Part shown: one piece after another, positions 1-7,405 of the stretch | Layout of the letters: the number at the start of each line of letters is the position of its first letter | Numbering within the stretch: the first letter of the stretch is position 1 | Source: JAHITU01 sp964486155 | GTDB lineage: Bacteria; Patescibacteriota; Minisyncoccia; Phycocordibacterales; UBA12079 | Length of the DNA stretch: 64,000 bases | Assembly: GCA_964486155.1 (NCBI GenBank) | Contig: CAZAKQ010000001.1 | Span: 7,861-71,860, forward strand | Reading direction: 5' to 3' | The notes under the pieces: generated by a model | Database searches by the model: none | What the model was told of the DNA's origin: nothing | The model's input: only the letters and a program-made list of their open reading frames with translations | Made by a program: the position numbers and the translations under genes

Positions 1-172
1 CTATTTTGTTTCCTGTTATATTAATATTTGAAATATTTAATTTCTCTTGTTTTGAAACATAAGACAAAAACAAAACTAAAATAATCAAAAAAATCCAAAA
101 TAACACAAATTTTGTCCAAAAAATTCGTTTATGTCTTTTAGCGACTCTTTCTGATCTAAATTTTCTTAACAT
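1..172 (-). CDS. ftsQ: FtsQ/POTRA-type division protein, N-terminal fragment (runs off window)
   Basis: The first 57 residues of a minus-strand gene that leaves the window. The start MLRKFRSERVAKRHKR is a basic cytoplasmic tail. One strongly hydrophobic segment (about residues 18-41) follows, then KLNISNINITGNK, which resembles the first strand of a POTRA domain. This is the architecture of FtsQ/DivIB, a bitopic member of the divisome. It lies at the downstream end of a minus-strand run holding mraZ, rsmH, ftsL, ftsI and murF, which supports the call. The POTRA domain itself is outside the window, so another POTRA membrane protein cannot be excluded. Confidence 0.6.
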   Translation of the reverse strand, partial: MLRKFRSERVAKRHKRIFWTKFVLFWIFLIILVLFLSYVSKQEKLNISNINITGNKI

Positions 173-218
173 AAATTTATTATAACATTAGATCATTAAA
201 ACACTAGAACATAAAAAC

Positions 219-245
219 AACAGGCAAGGCGAAGCCTTGCCTGTT
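219..245 (-). terminator. Hairpin terminator after serS
   Basis: A perfect 12-bp stem (AACAGGCAAGGC / GCCTTGCCTGTT) with a GAA loop lies 13 bases past the serS stop. On the minus strand it is followed by TTGTTTTTATG. The GGC-GAA-GCC core recurs in GC-rich hairpins near 42.2 kb and 54.5 kb. Confidence 0.7.
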
Positions 246-258
246 TATTTTTATAATC

Positions 259-1680
259 CTAATTTTCTAAAGGTTTTTCTTCATCTATGTTAGGTTCTGT
301 TGAGTCTTCATCTGGAATTTCCTCTATTTTTTCATTTTGAATTTCAATTTGTTCTTTTAGTTCTTCTGTTTTAATGTTTTCATTCTCTGGAGTTCTAGTG
401 TTCTCGTGCTTTAATATTTTAATGACTTCTCTACCTCCCATATATTTTTGAAGAACTTCTGGAATTTTAACCGAACCATCAACTTGTTGAAAGTTTTCTA
501 CTAAAGAAACTAAAATTCTAGGAGTAGGAATAGCTGTACAGTTTAAAGTATGTACATAACGAGCTTTTTCTTCTCCGTTTTTATAACGAATATTAAATCT
601 TCTAGCTTGAAAATCATGAAAATATGATGCTGATGAAATTTCCCTATATTTTTGTTCTCCTGGAACCCAAAGTTCTACATCATATTTTTTAACTTGTCCT
701 TGTCCTAAATCTCCACCACAATTTACAACTGTATGATAAGGAATACCTAAAGATTCAATAAATTCTTCTGTATTTCGATTTATCCATTCGTGCCATTTTA
801 CTGATTCTTGGTGATCAGCCTCACATAAAATTACTTGCTCTACCTTAAAAAATTCATTTACTCTAATTAAACCTTTAGTATCTTTACCATGACTTCCTGC
901 CTCTCTTCTAAAACAAGGAGAGAATCCTAAATATTTTTTAGGTAAATCTTTTTTCTTTAAAATTTCTCCTGAATGATATCCTGTTACAGGAATTTCTGCC
1001 GTTCCAATTAAATAATCTTCATCTTGAGTTTGATAAATATCATCAGCTTCATTAGGTAAATGTCCTGTTCCATATAGATTTTCTTTTCTAACAATAGCAG
1101 GTGGAAGCATTGGAACAAAACCTTTTTTTTCAAAAAAATCATTAGCATAATTCCAAATCGCCCAAGATAATCGAGCTCCATCTCCTAATAAATAATATCC
1201 TCTGAATCCATGAATTTTAGTTCCTCTTTCAAAATCTACCATTTCTAAATTATTCATGATTTCTATATGATCTTTAGCTTCAAAATCAAAAACTGTTTTC
1301 TCTCCCCAAACTTTAACTTCTTGATTATCTTCATCAGAAGCCCCTTCTGGCACAGACATATCAGGAATATTAGGAACTTGTAACATTAACAATTTCCATC
1401 TTTTCATTATATCCTTTAATTCTTCTTCTGATTTTTGTAATTCTGTTTTTAATTTTTGAGATTCTTCTATTAGTCTTTCTTTTTCTGGAAATTCTTGTGT
1501 CTTAGCAACTCTGTCTGATAAAACATTTTGTTCTGTTCTTAATCTTTCTACTGTTAATAAAACTCCTTTTCTTTCTTCATCAACTTTCAACAATCTTTCT
1601 ACATCAAAGTCCATATGCTTTTTCTTAGCACCAGCTTGTATAGCTTCTTTATTTTCTCTTATAAATTTTATATCTAACAT
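259..1680 (-). CDS. serS: Seryl-tRNA synthetase
   Basis: Charges tRNA-Ser with serine; class II synthetase, cytosolic. Residues about 25-105 form the N-terminal antiparallel coiled-coil arm that binds the long variable arm of tRNA-Ser. The catalytic core has the motif-2 region CFRREAGSHGKDTKG (about 256-270), TAEIPVTGY at the serine pocket and motif 3 in TLNCTAIPTPRILVSLVEN. The last 50 residues or so are a Glu/Pro-rich tail (KTEELKEQIEIQNEK...) not found in the standard enzyme of about 425 residues. There is no Shine-Dalgarno before the ATG; upstream are TTAGGT-type repeats shared with rplM and rpsM. Confidence 0.95.
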   Translation of the reverse strand: MLDIKFIRENKEAIQAGAKKKHMDFDVERLLKVDEERKGVLLTVERLRTEQNVLSDRVAKTQEFPEKERLIEESQKLKTELQKSEEELKDIMKRWKLLMLQVPNIPDMSVPEGASDEDNQEVKVWGEKTVFDFEAKDHIEIMNNLEMVDFERGTKIHGFRGYYLLGDGARLSWAIWNYANDFFEKKGFVPMLPPAIVRKENLYGTGHLPNEADDIYQTQDEDYLIGTAEIPVTGYHSGEILKKKDLPKKYLGFSPCFRREAGSHGKDTKGLIRVNEFFKVEQVILCEADHQESVKWHEWINRNTEEFIESLGIPYHTVVNCGGDLGQGQVKKYDVELWVPGEQKYREISSASYFHDFQARRFNIRYKNGEEKARYVHTLNCTAIPTPRILVSLVENFQQVDGSVKIPEVLQKYMGGREVIKILKHENTRTPENENIKTEELKEQIEIQNEKIEEIPDEDSTEPNIDEEKPLEN

Positions 1681-1683
1681 TTT

Positions 1684-1752
1684 ATTAGGTAGTTAGGATA
1701 TTAGGTCATTAGGTTGTTAGAGAAAATTTGCTTCACAAATTTTCCTCTCTAA
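1684..1752. repeat. TTAGGT-rich spacer repeat with small hairpin
   Basis: TTAGGTAGTTAGGATATTAG-type sequence is followed by the hairpin AAAATTTGCTTCACAAATTTT. Closely similar composites lie directly upstream of rplM (43.3 kb), rpsM (47.15 kb) and the baseplate-J-like gene (49.1 kb), where the hairpin reads AAAATCGCTCTGCGATTTT. It is a dispersed intergenic element rather than a tandem array. Confidence 0.6.
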
Positions 1753-1796
1753 ATCTTAAATCCTAAATTTTAATTATTAAATCTGAATCTGGAATT

Positions 1797-1834
1797 AGCC
1801 CTAAACCTTTTTACATAAAGGTTTAGGGCTTTTT
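1797..1834 (+). terminator. Orphan plus-strand terminator-like hairpin
   Basis: A perfect 14-bp stem (AGCCCTAAACCTTT / AAAGGTTTAGGGCT, loop TTACAT) runs straight into TTTT on the plus strand. No plus-strand gene lies upstream of it in the window, and dprA starts about 310 bases further on. It may end a short non-coding transcript or block read-through into dprA. The rest of the 1681-2143 gap holds repeats and no gene. Confidence 0.4.
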
Positions 1835-1893
1835 GAAGCTGAGTTTATTTTTTTATAATAAAAATTTATTAACATTATTTTTGTTTTTTATTT

Positions 1894-1973
1894 AGAAGTC
1901 TAACCTTGGTAATGATCAAACAATATTCAATAACTAAAGATTATATTTATCTTAGTTAAAAGGTCTGACTTCG
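1894..1973. repeat. REPIN-like doublet (80 bp)
   Basis: Terminal quasi-palindromes AGAAGTCTAACCTT and AAGGTCTGACTTCG are inverted copies of each other. The roughly 50-bp core, with AATGATCAAACAA, AACTAAAG and ATCTTAG, matches position by position the core of the element at 42.1 kb. Confidence 0.6.
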
Positions 1974-2061
1974 TCCTCATCATCTTAATTCTAACAGAAA
2001 TGTTAAAAATTAAAAAGTAATACTTAAAAATCTCTAGCTCTTAAAAAACAATCTAATCATC

Positions 2062-2089
2062 TAATTAGTCCAGTTAACTGGACTAATTA
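2062..2089. repeat. Perfect 28-bp palindrome, GTTAAC-centred
   Basis: A palindrome around TAGTCCAGTTAACTGGACTA. The same design (variable arms around CAGTTAACTG) recurs near 23.6, 30.45 and 37.2 kb, usually beside gene ends, so it probably works as a terminator hairpin. Confidence 0.6.
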
Positions 2090-2108
2090 TTGTTCAAAAA
2101 ATTAAAAA

Positions 2109-2136
2109 TTAACAACAAATTATTTTGTGTTAAAAT
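2109..2136 (+). promoter_or_regulatory. dprA promoter, leaderless type
   Basis: TTAACA, 16-base spacer, TAAAAT. The -10 box ends 7 bases before the dprA ATG, so transcription should start at or next to the start codon. Confidence 0.45.
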
Positions 2137-2143
2137 ATGTTAA

Positions 2144-3010
2144 ATGAAAGAAGCTAAAGAATTAAAAAAAGAAGATTGGCATGAAAATATTTTAGAAATG
2201 TCTGACCCTCCTAAGCAACTAAATTATCGCGGTCAAAAACCAGATTGGAATTCCATTTTTTTGACAGTAGTTGGTTCTCGTAAATATTCTCAATATGGTA
2301 AAGAAGTCTGTCAAAAATTAATTGCTGGGTTAAAAGGCTATGATATTACCATTGTTTCTGGATTAGCTTTAGGAATAGATGCTATCGCTCACAACTCAGC
2401 TTTAGATAATGGATTAAAAACTCTAGCAATTCCTGGATCAGGTTTAGATGAAAAGGTTTTATATCCAAAATCAAATCTCCCTTTAGCTAAAAAAATATTA
2501 AGTGCTGGTGGAACTTTATTATCTGAATACGAACCCGAACAAAAAGCAGCTCCTTGGACTTTTCCTCAAAGAAACAGAATTATGGCTGGGTTAGCTAAAG
2601 CTACTTTAATCATAGAAGCTACTGAAAAATCAGGTACTCTAATTACAGCTCGTTTAGCTTTGGAATATAATAGAGAAATTTGTGCAGTTCCTACTTCTAT
2701 TTTTTCATTTTATGGAAAAGGGTCTAATAAATTATTAAATCAAGGGGCCACTCCCATTACTTGTTCTGAAGATTTATTGCAAGTTCTAGGTTTTGATTTA
2801 CAAGACACCGCTCCTCAATTAGAAATGCGTTTCAATGATTGTTCTAAAGAAGAAAAACTAATAATAGAAAATATAAAAGAACCCAAATCACGAGATGAAT
2901 TAATTCGTGAGCTAGAAATACCTGCTAGCCAAATCAATATTCTTTTGTCCTCAATGGAAATTAAAGGGATAATTATTGAAACTTTAGGAAAAATTCAGAT
3001 TAAGAATTAA
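2144..3010 (+). CDS. dprA: DNA-processing protein DprA/Smf
   Basis: Binds incoming single-stranded DNA and loads RecA during natural transformation. The DprA Rossmann fold shows VVGSRKYSQYGKEVC, VSGLALGIDAIAHNSAL, TLAIPGSGLD and the AGTLLSEYEP / FPQRNRIMAGL region. The C-terminal 60 residues or so (KEEKLIIENIKEPKSRDEL...) fit the winged-helix domain. At 288 residues it is the length of Gram-positive DprA. No Shine-Dalgarno is present; the start follows a -10 box closely. It stands alone on the plus strand between two minus-strand blocks. CPR cells often keep com/dpr uptake genes, which fits scavenging of nucleic acid. Confidence 0.93.
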   Translation: MKEAKELKKEDWHENILEMSDPPKQLNYRGQKPDWNSIFLTVVGSRKYSQYGKEVCQKLIAGLKGYDITIVSGLALGIDAIAHNSALDNGLKTLAIPGSGLDEKVLYPKSNLPLAKKILSAGGTLLSEYEPEQKAAPWTFPQRNRIMAGLAKATLIIEATEKSGTLITARLALEYNREICAVPTSIFSFYGKGSNKLLNQGATPITCSEDLLQVLGFDLQDTAPQLEMRFNDCSKEEKLIIENIKEPKSRDELIRELEIPASQINILLSSMEIKGIIIETLGKIQIKN

Positions 3011-3018
3011 AAAGAGAA

Positions 3019-3057
3019 AACCCGTTAATTAAAAACGTGAATTCTCAATTACGGGTT
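3019..3057. terminator. Hairpin between convergent genes
   Basis: AACCCGTTAATT and AATTACGGGTT form an 11-bp stem with one bulged base, with GAATTC in the loop. It sits between the dprA stop and the convergent small membrane-protein gene and could serve both. It has no long T run. Confidence 0.4.
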
Positions 3058-3068
3058 ATAGATATAAT

Positions 3069-3314
3069 TCATCTTATTCTTCTTGGATAAAATCTTTTTA
3101 ATACTCTACTTAAAATCAAAGTACATATAAGATATAAGATAGCAAGAACAAGAAAGATATCTGGAGGTTTTATAAAAAAACTTACAACCCAAGTAGTTAT
3201 TACTCCTGTTAATACATAAGCCAAAGCAAATGGCCAGAAATTTATTAACAATGCAAATATTCCTACTAAAGCAAAAAATAAACTATTTTTTTTAAAAAAA
3301 CATTCATCCTTCAT
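3069..3314 (-). CDS. Small membrane protein, unknown function
   Basis: 81 residues, not recognised. It begins with a charged stretch (MKDECFFKKN), then has two or three hydrophobic segments (about 11-31, 31-47 and 52-70), and ends in the basic tail RVLKRFYPRRIR, so it is probably inserted in the cytoplasmic membrane with a positive C-terminus inside. It has a clear Shine-Dalgarno (AGGAG, 7 bases before ATG), unlike the housekeeping genes here. Two other small membrane genes (32.2 and 51.5 kb) share this property. No functional partner is adjacent. Confidence 0.65.
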   Translation of the reverse strand: MKDECFFKKNSLFFALVGIFALLINFWPFALAYVLTGVITTWVVSFFIKPPDIFLVLAILYLICTLILSRVLKRFYPRRIR

Positions 3315-3490
3315 TTATATTTCTCCTATTTTATAAAGTCAAAGTTTTATATTCTATATACTATTACCATAGTAAAATAAAACTAAATAAAAGTCAAAGG
3401 TTCAATTCTCAAAATTTTAAGAAAAGTTAGGATTAAAAATTAAATAGCTCAGCGGGTTAGGCTATTTATTATTTATATATTAAGCCATTT

Positions 3491-3528
3491 GAACACCTCT
3501 CCGCCAGCTGGCGGACCGTTGAGGCGTT
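3491..3528. repeat. Nested palindromes in the 3315-3722 gap
   Basis: The outer arms GAACACCTC and CCGTTGAGGCGTT belong to the hairpin family seen intact at 9.14 kb and 49.25 kb. The centre is replaced by the 16-bp palindrome TCCGCCAGCTGGCGGA. The rest of this 408-bp gap holds further small hairpins (AAATAGC/GCTATTT near 3.45 kb; an imperfect GTTAAC palindrome at 3550-3576) and no gene that I can support. Confidence 0.7.
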
Positions 3529-3678
3529 TGTTTATTTATCTTTTTAATCAATTACTGCGGTTAACTGGAGTAATTAATTTAATCTAACATTTTTTATATT
3601 TAATCAATGATTTAAATAGAGCGAGACTCTAGCCTCGCCGTTAATTAATTTAAAATCTAAAATTTATAATTTAAAATT

Positions 3679-3728
3679 CGGTAAAATTCTTGCCTGCCTG
3701 CCGGTGAGGCAGGTTAAGAATTTTACCG
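3679..3728 (-). terminator. murF terminator carrying an inserted palindrome
   Basis: The outer 13-bp stem CGGTAAAATTCTT / AAGAATTTTACCG overlaps the murF stop codon and is followed by T-rich sequence. Its loop is filled by a copy of the 20-bp palindrome family (GCCTGCCTGCCGGTGAGGCA), giving a two-storey hairpin. Confidence 0.65.
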
Positions 3729-5021
3729 TTTGATCCACTCATCATTCTGTCTCACTAACAACTCTTTCTTTTTTTCTGGTTCAGCCATTATCTCCTCTGT
3801 AATTTTTTCCATTCTAATAGATTGCGAACCTTTAATTAGAATAATATCATTCTCTTGAATCTTATTTTGTAAAAATCGCCCTGCTTCATCTGATTTTTCA
3901 AATACATAAATATTTTTACTCTTCATTCCTTTTTTATTGGCTTCTTGAGCTATATGTTTAGATCGTAAACCTACAGTCACTAAAATATCACATTTTCCTA
4001 CTAACAACTCTCCTATTTTTTTATGTTCTTCAGTAGAGTACTTTCCTAATTCCAACATATCTCCAATAGCTAGTATTTTCTTCGCTCCTTCTCTTGTTTC
4101 TAATAAACCTAAAGTCTCAACTGCTTTTTGAACAGCAACAGGAGAAGCATTATAAGAGTCATCTATTAATATTGTCTTTTTTATACCTTTCAAAATTCTC
4201 ATTCTCCCTGGTTGGGTTTTATATCTTTTAGCTAAAGCGCTCGAAATTTGCGCTACATTTAGATTCTGCGAAGCTCCCACTGCTATAGCAGCCAATGCAG
4301 AAAAAGTATGAGATTTACCTACAACTCCTTTTAATTTCATAGGAGCACTAGCTCCTGCATACTCTACTCTGAATATCTGTCCAACAGGAATTCTTTCTTT
4401 ATACAAAATTTCATCATTCATTCCACGGATACTTGCCCCTTCTTTATATCCAAAAGAAATTTTTTGAGCTTTAGTAGGAATTTTTATAGAAGCCATATCT
4501 TCATCGTCATAATTAAACACTAAAATTCCATCTGCTTTCATATATTTAGCTAATTTCTTTTTTTCATCCATTAAATCTTGAGGAGATTTAAAAAATTCTA
4601 CATGTACAGGAACTTTAGCAAAACGAGTCATTACAACAATATCAGGCTTTAATAATTTAGCTGACCTTTCAATATCTCCGGGAGTATCTGCTCCTACTTC
4701 TAAAACTAACCATTTTGGATAATGATTTTTTAATAATATTACTCCCAAACCTATAAAAATATTCTTAAACCAGAGAATAGGATTATTCCAAGCATTATCA
4801 CACCCTAAAATAGTTAGAGGAACTCCTATTTCACTATTAAATGATTTTTCTGATTTCCTTACAAAATAAGCTGAATTTAAAACAGTATAAACAGCATCTT
4901 TAGTAGTAGTCTTTCCTACACTTCCTGTTATAGCTACAATTTTTGGTTTATATTTTCGTAATACTAATTTAGCTTCAAGCTGAAGAATAAAAACTATTAT
5001 TTTTTTGAATATATTTTTCAT
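3723..5021 (-). CDS. murF: MurF-type UDP-MurNAc-tripeptide--D-Ala-D-Ala ligase, lacking the N-terminal domain
   Basis: Mur ligase adding D-Ala-D-Ala to the peptidoglycan precursor. It has the ATP loop ITGSVGKTTTKD (about 31-42), the substrate region EKSFNSEIGVPLTILG, the central ligase motif DDSYNASPVAVQKAVE and GDMLELG, then the Rossmann C-terminal domain. In normal MurF the ATP loop lies near residue 110. Here it is near residue 32, so the N-terminal domain that binds the UDP end of the substrate is missing. In its place is a hydrophobic stretch (IFKKIIVFILQLEAKLVLRKY) that could touch the membrane. It follows ftsI in the wall cluster. MurF fits better than MurE because of the motif set and the neighbours. 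Confidence 0.82.
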   Translation of the reverse strand: MKNIFKKIIVFILQLEAKLVLRKYKPKIVAITGSVGKTTTKDAVYTVLNSAYFVRKSEKSFNSEIGVPLTILGCDNAWNNPILWFKNIFIGLGVILLKNHYPKWLVLEVGADTPGDIERSAKLLKPDIVVMTRFAKVPVHVEFFKSPQDLMDEKKKLAKYMKADGILVFNYDDEDMASIKIPTKAQKISFGYKEGASIRGMNDEILYKERIPVGQIFRVEYAGASAPMKLKGVVGKSHTFSALAAIAVGASQNLNVAQISSALAKRYKTQPGRMRILKGIKKTILIDDSYNASPVAVQKAVETLGLLETREGAKKILAIGDMLELGKYSTEEHKKIGELLVGKCDILVTVGLRSKHIAQEANKKGMKSKNIYVFEKSDEAGRFLQNKIQENDIILIKGSQSIRMEKITEEIMAEPEKKKELLVRQNDEWIKR

Positions 5022-5136
5022 GAAATTTTATTCTCTTTCGTCAAATAAAATTCGCGGACTAAATGCGGAATTAACGCATAAAGTCGCAGAAATTTATAAC
5101 AACGAAATCTTTTATTTTAAAACCCCGGTCTGCTAC

Positions 5137-5194
5137 GATACTTTTTAGAGAATTTTTTGAAAATGTCTTCTCAAAAAATTCTCTAAAAAGTATC
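5137..5194. repeat. Perfect 24-bp inverted repeat between ftsI and murF
   Basis: ATACTTTTTAGAGAATTTTT... and its exact complement are separated by 10 bases (AAATGTCTTC). A second short hairpin, AATTTTTGC-GGA-GCAAAAATT, follows at about 5206-5226. There is no T run on the minus side, so simple terminator function is uncertain. It is a strong RNA hairpin in the ftsI-murF spacer. Confidence 0.6.
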
Positions 5195-5249
5195 TCGCTG
5201 AGACAAATTTTTGCGGAGCAAAAATTCGTTACTTTCGACTTTATAGGCT

Positions 5250-6983
5250 TTACAGACTTTCGACTCCAACTTTGTCGGGCATCACTTCATAATAATTAAC
5301 CAAAAATTTAAAAATATTCATAAAAGGCTCAGTTAAAGAATGTGATGCATACTTAACTTCCTTAGGATCTATGATATATAAAAAAGTTAAAAACTCAGGT
5401 CTAGTAGCAGGGAAATATCCAAAAAAACTGTGCAAATATTTATCTTCATAATATCCTTTTCCGTTTTCTTCCGCCATTTGAGCTGTTCCTGTTTTAGCAG
5501 CAATATAATAATCATCTGATTTAACAGTTCCGCCTAACAAAGCTTCGTCCACAACTACTGCCAACATACGACTTATTTCCTTACTAGTTTCTTCTTTTAG
5601 TACTCTAATATTTGTATCATAAAAAATCTTATCTGACGACATCATTCCATATTTTATTTCTTTTACTAAATGAGGGGTTATTAAAACTCCTCCATTAGCT
5701 AAGGCCGACAAAGCTTTCACTGTTTCTATTGGAGTAATAGCTATCCCTTGTCCAAATGAAGCTGTAGCATATTCTATATCACGAGTACTTTTTAAGTTAG
5801 AAACTAAACCATATGTTTCATTTGGTAAATCAATACCCGTTTCCTCTCCAAAACCTAAATCCAATAAATATTGAGCAAATTTTTCATTTCCTATCTTATT
5901 TTCTATAAAAGCAGCCCCTACATTTAAAGATTGATTTAATACTTCTTGCATAGAAACTATTCCCCTGGCCTTTCCGTCATAATTTGAAAAAGTTTTTCTA
6001 TCTAAAGTTTTAAAACCAGTATCATTATATGTACTTTCAGCGGTAATAACTCCTGTGTCTAAACCAATAGCCATAGTCAAAGCCTTAATAATTGAGCCCA
6101 TCTCATAAACACTTTCTACAGCAGGATTACCAAAACGTACTCCTTTTTCTACTTTAGAAAAATTATTAGGGTCAAAAGACGGAGAAAACCCAAGGGCGTA
6201 AATTTGACCATTATTAGGATTAATTATTATTCCTCCAGCTAATTCAGTTTTCCATTTATCTTTTATTTTTCCTAATGTTGTTTCTAAATACTCTTGAACT
6301 GTAGGTTCAATAGTTAATATGATATCTCCCTCTTTATTTGATTCTTCTCCTACTATAACTGAATTTAAATTTAAAAATATCTCTGCAAAAAAATTCACAA
6401 AAAGGTTTTTAGATTCTCTTTTTAAAAGATAATTATAATAATTCTCTACTCCATAAATTCCTTCTAGAGAATCTTTATTATAACCAACAAAACCTATTAC
6501 ATGAGAAGCTAATTTATTTCCTGGATAAAAACGCCATTTATCTAACTCCAAAATAACTCCTTTTAATTTTAAAGCTTTGATTTTTTTTTCTATTTCTTTG
6601 TCAACGATTTCTTTTTTGATAACCTCATAGGTATCTCCTTTTTTTCTAGCTCTATACAAAAAGTCTTCTTCATCTAATTCAATAATTTCTGACAATTTTA
6701 AATAAACACTTTCGGGATCTTCTATCAGTGAAGGATTAATGGTTAATTTAAAACCTGAACGAGTCATTCCTGCAGAAATTCTTTTTCCATCTTTATCTTC
6801 AAAATAAATATTCCCCCTATTAAAAATATATTGAGGTTTTACATATTGATTATCAGCTTTTTGTTTGTAATCTTCTCCTTTTACTATCTGAACAATATAT
6901 AATTGACTAATTAAAACAAAGAAAAAAAGAAAAAAACCCGCGCATAAAAATTTTATTCTGAATAAAAAATTAGATTTTCTCAT
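5250..6983 (-). CDS. ftsI: Penicillin-binding protein FtsI/PBP2 type (septal transpeptidase)
   Basis: Class B PBP that crosslinks septal peptidoglycan; single N-terminal anchor (about 12-32). A dimerisation/pedestal region (about 50-220) is followed by the transpeptidase domain with all three catalytic motifs: S297-I-I-K300 (serine nucleophile), S352-L-N and K497-T-G. At 577 residues it is a normal FtsI length. It lies directly behind the ftsL-like gene with a 3-base gap, the standard dcw order rsmH-ftsL-ftsI. The C-terminus ends soon after the transpeptidase fold, so there are no PASTA repeats. Confidence 0.93.
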   Translation of the reverse strand: MRKSNFLFRIKFLCAGFFLFFFVLISQLYIVQIVKGEDYKQKADNQYVKPQYIFNRGNIYFEDKDGKRISAGMTRSGFKLTINPSLIEDPESVYLKLSEIIELDEEDFLYRARKKGDTYEVIKKEIVDKEIEKKIKALKLKGVILELDKWRFYPGNKLASHVIGFVGYNKDSLEGIYGVENYYNYLLKRESKNLFVNFFAEIFLNLNSVIVGEESNKEGDIILTIEPTVQEYLETTLGKIKDKWKTELAGGIIINPNNGQIYALGFSPSFDPNNFSKVEKGVRFGNPAVESVYEMGSIIKALTMAIGLDTGVITAESTYNDTGFKTLDRKTFSNYDGKARGIVSMQEVLNQSLNVGAAFIENKIGNEKFAQYLLDLGFGEETGIDLPNETYGLVSNLKSTRDIEYATASFGQGIAITPIETVKALSALANGGVLITPHLVKEIKYGMMSSDKIFYDTNIRVLKEETSKEISRMLAVVVDEALLGGTVKSDDYYIAAKTGTAQMAEENGKGYYEDKYLHSFFGYFPATRPEFLTFLYIIDPKEVKYASHSLTEPFMNIFKFLVNYYEVMPDKVGVESL

Positions 6984-6986
6984 ATC

Positions 6987-7310
6987 TTAAATATTAGAAC
7001 CTAAAGAAAGTTTGTTATTTATGATACTTTTATCTACAAAATTAACTTTGGAAGCTTCTGCATAACCTAATATCTTAGCCATATCTAAATTAATATTTTT
7101 TTTCAATGACATATATTTAAATTCTAAATCACCAATAGAAGAATCAAGATTTATTATTTCTTGCTGAATATATTGATAAGTAGTAATATTTACAGTTGTT
7201 TGGATAATTAAATAAATATAAAAAGAAAATAGAAAAGCAATAGAAAAAACCAAAGAAATAAAGATTTTCTTTTTATTTATATTATTTAATTTTAAAATTG
7301 CTGTTTTCAT
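6987..7310 (-). CDS. ftsL: FtsL-like division protein
   Basis: 107 residues: a basic cytoplasmic start (MKTAILKLNNINKKK), one transmembrane helix (about 16-37), then a periplasm-side helical region (QQEIINLDSSIGDLEFKYMSLKKNI) with coiled-coil character. Sequence conservation in FtsL is low, so the call rests on size, topology and position between rsmH and ftsI. Its partners would be the FtsQ-like and FtsI proteins of the same cluster. Confidence 0.72.
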   Translation of the reverse strand: MKTAILKLNNINKKKIFISLVFSIAFLFSFYIYLIIQTTVNITTYQYIQQEIINLDSSIGDLEFKYMSLKKNINLDMAKILGYAEASKVNFVDKSIINNKLSLGSNI

Positions 7311-7350
7311 AATAGTTTAGCTTATAGCTGATAGCTTTTAGGTTATAGGG

Positions 7351-7375
7351 AAGAAATCGCTTTGCGATTTTTCTT
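7351..7375. repeat. AAGAAATCGC hairpin (spacer family)
   Basis: AAGAAATCGC-TTT-GCGATTTTTCTT in the rsmH-ftsL spacer. The same hairpin type (AAAATCGCTCTGCGATTTT) recurs near 43.3, 45.1, 47.2 and 49.15 kb. Confidence 0.55.
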
Positions 7376-7405
7376 CATTTATTTAAAATCTACAATTTAC
7401 AATTT

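Noticed and set aside
1684..1730. TTAGGT-like repeats resembling telomere sequence
   Set aside because: The units are irregular, short and dispersed in several gene spacers; no terminal or tandem array exists.
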